Made by a program: the position numbers and the translations under genes. From Spirochaetaceae bacterium (GTDB taxonomy: Bacteria; Spirochaetota; Spirochaetia; Treponematales; Breznakiellaceae), in contig JAIRPM010000006.1 in NCBI GenBank assembly GCA_031257075.1, positions 1 to 9,053 of the forward strand: 9,053 nucleotides of DNA, read 5' to 3'. A model generated the notes under the pieces. It searched no databases. It saw only the letters and a program-made list of their open reading frames with translations, and was not told the origin of the DNA. Below, piece after piece: positions 6,583 through 9,053 of the stretch (its first letter is position 1; every line of letters begins with the position of its first letter).

Positions 6583-6597
6583 GCGGTATGCTACATT
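6569..6597 (+). promoter_or_regulatory. Candidate extended -10 promoter for rpmF-acpP-rnc
   Basis: TTGCGT (6569-6574) lies 17 bases before TACATT (6592-6597), which is preceded by TG at 6589-6590, giving an extended -10. It overlaps the T-run of the candidate terminator and would start transcription about 15 bases before the rpmF ATG. The match is moderate. Confidence 0.4.
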
Positions 6598-6617
6598 AGC
6601 AACAGGAGAAATAATAA

Positions 6618-6794
6618 ATGGCTGTTCCCAGAGCAAAAACATCAAAAGCACGGACACGCAGGCGGCAGGATATCAATATGAGGCTTGACCCCCCCACGCT
6701 GATAGAATGTTCTTCCTGTGGAAACAAGGTTTTATTGCACCGTGTGTGCCCCAAGTGCGGTTTTTACCGCGGAAAACAGGTCATCAACCCCTAA
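6618..6794 (+). CDS. rpmF: 50S ribosomal protein L32
   Basis: A 58-residue basic protein matching L32, a small component of the large ribosomal subunit. It begins AVPRAKTSKARTRRRQ, very close to the usual AVPKRKTSKSRRRxRR start. It carries two Cys pairs, C31-x2-C34 and C44-x2-C47 (ECSSCGNK and RVCPKCGFYRG), consistent with the zinc-binding form of L32. An AGGAGA ribosome-binding site (6604-6609) precedes the ATG at a good distance. It heads the run rpmF-acpP-rnc, with acpP 33 bp downstream. In many bacteria rpmF is followed by plsX and fab genes; here only acpP follows. Length and motifs are normal, and the identification is secure. Confidence 0.95.
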   Translation: MAVPRAKTSKARTRRRQDINMRLDPPTLIECSSCGNKVLLHRVCPKCGFYRGKQVINP

Positions 6795-6827
6795 AGCAGG
6801 TGGTTAGACATTATCGAGGAGGAAATT

Positions 6828-7067
6828 ATGGCAGACGATACATTTGACAAAATCAGAGAACTCATTGCGGACAAACTTGAAATTGACAAAAGTAAAGTAA
6901 CGCTGGAAGCATCATTTCGTCAGGATTTGGGCGCGGATAGTCTTGATACTTATGAACTCGTGTACGCAATCGAAGAAACGATGGGTATTAAAATCCCTGA
7001 TGAAAAAGCAAATGAGTTTGAGACCGTAAAAGATGCTTACGAATTCATCAAGTCTCAGCAAAAGTAG
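6828..7067 (+). CDS. acpP: Acyl carrier protein
   Basis: A small acidic 79-residue carrier protein that holds growing fatty acyl chains on a phosphopantetheine arm for fatty acid and phospholipid synthesis in the cytosol. The attachment site is GADSLD, with Ser38 as the modified residue. Helix II continues as TYELVYAIEETMGIKIPDE, and the expected C-terminal VKDAYEFI helix is present. A strong GAGGAGGAAATT Shine-Dalgarno sequence stands directly before the ATG, as expected for an abundant protein. It lies 33 bp after rpmF, and its last 35 bases overlap the start of rnc in another frame. Length and sequence are typical. Confidence 0.96.
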   Translation: MADDTFDKIRELIADKLEIDKSKVTLEASFRQDLGADSLDTYELVYAIEETMGIKIPDEKANEFETVKDAYEFIKSQQK

Positions 7068-7785
7068 AAAGCAAGAACTTGTACGTTTCCAACGGACAGT
7101 TGGAATCAAATTCAACAATCTGAGCCTTCTTAATTATGCTTTTTTGCACCGCTCTGTCGCAAACGAAACGTCCGTCCTTTTGAAGGCGGGCGGAGTAGGC
7201 GGTATGCGTCCTAACAATGAGCGGCTTGAATTTCTTGGGGATGCCGTATTGGGGACGGTGGCGGCTACCCTTTTGTACAACAACTTGCCGGACAAACAGG
7301 AAGGCGACCTTGCTAAAATAAAAGCGGTCGTTGTTTCTGAAGACATTTTAAGCGGTCTTGCCCTGCAATTGCAGATAGATAACCTGCTTGTTTTGGGACG
7401 CGGCGAAGAACTGTCAGGCGGCAGAACCAAAAAAGCGCTTTTAGCTGACGCAATGGAAGCGCTCATAGGGGCGCTCTATCTTGACGGCGGTTTCAAAAGT
7501 GCTTATGCTTTTGTCAGCAAAATTATTGAGCCGGAAATCAGCAAGGTAGTAGAAAAGCGCAGTTTTCAGGATTTTAAGTCGCAGTTGCAGGAACTATGCC
7601 AAAAAAAATTCCGCAAATACCCGGTTTACAAATTGTTAAAAAAAACCGGCCCTGAGCATGAACGTTTTTTTTGGATAGAGGTAAATGTAGCGGGAATTGT
7701 TTATGGCCCTGGTATGGGGCGTAACAAAAAAAATGCTGAACAGGAGGCCGCCAGAGCGGCGTTGAGTGCGTTAAACAAAGAGTAA
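7033..7785 (+). CDS. rnc: Ribonuclease III
   Basis: RNase III cleaves double-stranded RNA, processing the rRNA precursor and regulating some mRNAs. The catalytic domain carries the signature NERLEFLGDAVLG (62-74; Glu66 and Asp70) and the second acidic pair in LADAMEALIGALYLDGG (Asp139, Glu142). A double-stranded RNA-binding domain follows (about 177-248; DFKSQLQELCQ near its start, NKKNAEQEAARAAL near its end). Total length is 250, within the family range. The ATG at 7033 lies inside acpP, overlapping it by 35 nt. No later in-frame ATG, GTG or TTG leaves the N-terminal helix intact, so I keep it. Ribosome-binding bases before it are weak (GTAAAAG), suggesting dependence on acpP translation. 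Several A8 and T8 runs occur in the second half; the frame stays open across them. Confidence 0.94.
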   Translation: MLTNSSSLSKSRKQELVRFQRTVGIKFNNLSLLNYAFLHRSVANETSVLLKAGGVGGMRPNNERLEFLGDAVLGTVAATLLYNNLPDKQEGDLAKIKAVVVSEDILSGLALQLQIDNLLVLGRGEELSGGRTKKALLADAMEALIGALYLDGGFKSAYAFVSKIIEPEISKVVEKRSFQDFKSQLQELCQKKFRKYPVYKLLKKTGPEHERFFWIEVNVAGIVYGPGMGRNKKNAEQEAARAALSALNKE

Positions 7786-7860
7786 AATATTAAACGGGCG
7801 GCAAGAATAAAAAAGGATAAATCTTACAATATTCATAGATATACACTTAGGAGATACAAT

Positions 7861-9053
7861 ATGTCAGACTCAGATAATTTATTTGACAGTAAACAGGGCG
7901 AACAAAACAATGGTTCCGCCGCAGAGGGGTTTGAAGATGAAAATTATTCCTCCGGCGGGCCGGATGCCGCTGGAAACGGCGATGGGATGTCCGAACGGCG
8001 TGTGATAAAGGTGCGGCGGGGCCGTTCTCTTAAAACAGCGCCTTCTGCGCAGAACAACGATGAGGCCGCATCCATACCGGAACAATCTGCCTATACTGGC
8101 AGCGCGGCTGACGCTTATGAAAGCGGTGCTGCGGCGCGTGACGGCGCATACAACAGCGGAGGGGGGGCTTATGGCGGCAATTCTTATGGCGGCGGCAATG
8201 CCAGAGGATACGGCCGTAATGCTGAAGAAAGAGGCGGCGGCTATGCTTCTTACAGCGGCGGCTACAGCCGCGGCAATGAAGGAGGCGCTTCCGGGGGCGG
8301 CGGCGGTTCCTACAACAACAGCGGCGATGGCCAGCCGACTTACAACGGCGGCGGCAATTACAATGAAAGCCGTGCCCCGCGCCAGCAGCGCGCCCGTGCT
8401 TCAAATTACGGCGACAACTCACGGCAGAGCGGCGGTCAGCACTACGGCGGCCGGCAACAAGGCGGTGGGCAGTCGCATGGACGGGACAGCGAAAGAAACG
8501 AACGCGGCGGCAGTGGTGGTTCTTATGGAAGCGGCGTCTACAGTTTTAACGCGGGCGGCGTGAGCGCGGCGGCAATCAACGGCGTTGTGGCAAACACGCT
8601 CGAAAATTCCCCGGTCAACTTTATACCGCCGCCGGAGCGCTTTCCCCGTATGCCGGATGTCTACGGTAAGCCCGACCCGCTTCCCGACGAAAGCGGTGTC
8701 CCTCGTCTGATGATAAACGAACTTTCTCGTCTGAATATGATAGATTTGCGCGAACTGGCAAGCAACTACGGTATATCCAACGAAGACCTTGTCAGCCTGA
8801 AAAAACAGGAAATCATCTTCGCGTTGCTCAAAATTCATACCGAGCGCGGCGGCGTTATCTACGCTTACGGGTCGCTCGAAATTCTGTCGGACGGCTACGG
8901 CTTTCTCCGCAGCCCGCAAAATTCATACCTGCCCAGTTCGGACGACATCTACATAAGCCAAAGCCAGATACGCCTATTCGCCCTCAAAACCGGCGACACC
9001 GTATACGGGCAAATCCGCAGCCCCAAGGACACCGAGCGCTTTTTTGCCATGCT
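7861..9053 (+). CDS. rho: Transcription termination factor Rho with long disordered N-terminal domain (partial, C-terminus beyond window)
   Basis: Rho is a hexameric RNA helicase that terminates untranslated transcripts. I translated 397 codons without a stop. Residues 1-42 are acidic and polar. Residues 46-58 form a basic patch (RRVIKVRRGRSLK). Residues 81-233 are low-complexity, about 30% Gly with many Asn, Ser, Tyr and Arg. Residues 59-269 contain no Lys. The Rho_N helix bundle follows (SRLNMIDLRELASNYGI to IIFALLKIH, about 288-327). The RNA-binding OB fold starts next (YGFLRSP near 347, DDIYISQSQIRLFALKTGD from 361, GQIRSPKDTERFFAM at the edge). The ATPase core lies outside the window. 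AGGAG (7849-7853) precedes the ATG at 7-base spacing. Rho identity comes from the OB-fold motifs and is firm. The N-terminal domain's role is unknown; similarity to condensate-forming Rho regions is inference. Confidence 0.93.
   Translation, partial: MSDSDNLFDSKQGEQNNGSAAEGFEDENYSSGGPDAAGNGDGMSERRVIKVRRGRSLKTAPSAQNNDEAASIPEQSAYTGSAADAYESGAAARDGAYNSGGGAYGGNSYGGGNARGYGRNAEERGGGYASYSGGYSRGNEGGASGGGGGSYNNSGDGQPTYNGGGNYNESRAPRQQRARASNYGDNSRQSGGQHYGGRQQGGGQSHGRDSERNERGGSGGSYGSGVYSFNAGGVSAAAINGVVANTLENSPVNFIPPPERFPRMPDVYGKPDPLPDESGVPRLMINELSRLNMIDLRELASNYGISNEDLVSLKKQEIIFALLKIHTERGGVIYAYGSLEILSDGYGFLRSPQNSYLPSSDDIYISQSQIRLFALKTGDTVYGQIRSPKDTERFFAM

Noticed and set aside
7802..7830. TACAAT at 7825-7830 as a -10 box for rho
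   Set aside because: The position 17 bases upstream (CAAGAA) does not resemble a -35 and there is no TG extension, so a separate rho promoter is not shown.
8030..8422. Arg/Cys/His-rich 130-codon frame on the minus strand opposite rho
   Set aside because: It is the complement of GGC/TAC-rich repeat codons of rho; no ribosome-binding site and composition fully explained by the repeat.
8060..8563. Ala/Thr/Met-rich 167-codon frame on the plus strand inside rho
   Set aside because: A frame-shifted reading of the GGC repeats; the rho frame is continuous and carries the real motifs.
1..9053. CRISPR arrays, insertion sequences, tRNA or rRNA genes, defence systems
   Set aside because: No regularly spaced direct repeats, transposase motifs, terminal inverted repeats or cloverleaf-like sequences were seen; genes are tightly packed housekeeping genes.

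Overview
The window looks like chromosomal DNA of a Treponema-like spirochaete. This rests on the gene set (a flagellar anti-sigma factor, a signal-peptide-bearing envelope protein, long HU-type and Rho proteins, a lipoprotein N-acyltransferase) and on the flavour of the protein sequences. Base composition is roughly balanced, with frequent A8-A9 and T8-T9 runs inside genes. The genus call is inference; no database search was possible. There is no sign of a mobile element, CRISPR array, tRNA or rRNA, and almost every base lies in or next to a housekeeping gene.

Left block, minus strand (1-1983): a sigma-70-like promoter at 1956-1983 drives a compact operon reading leftwards. Its genes are a 56-residue putative zinc-ribbon protein, rpsT (S20, TTG start), an HU/IHF-family DNA-binding protein, and lnt (apolipoprotein N-acyltransferase). 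lnt overlaps the HU gene by ATGA and runs off the left edge just before its catalytic cysteine. A 170-bp divergent region (1905-2074) separates this operon from the plus-strand genes and holds an inverted repeat in the leader of rsmI.

Middle block, plus strand (2075-6538): rsmI (16S rRNA ribose methyltransferase, short form), flgM (with its own candidate promoter), thiI (tRNA 4-thiouridine synthetase without a rhodanese domain), a CCA-adding-type tRNA nucleotidyltransferase with an HD domain and an N-terminal extension, and an unrecognised exported beta-rich protein that overlaps the nucleotidyltransferase stop by 4 nt. The theme is rRNA/tRNA maturation plus motility control. A hairpin with nine Ts (6547-6582) probably ends this transcript.

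Right block, plus strand (6569-9053): a candidate extended -10 promoter precedes rpmF (L32), acpP (acyl carrier protein) and rnc (RNase III), whose start lies 35 nt inside acpP. These are followed by rho, truncated by the right edge.

The most striking item is Rho. About 280 residues precede its conserved helix bundle and RNA-binding OB fold. They include a Gly/Tyr/Asn/Ser/Arg-rich low-complexity domain that contains no lysine from residue 59 to 269. This resembles RNA-binding, condensate-forming disordered regions, and is the best candidate here for undescribed biology.
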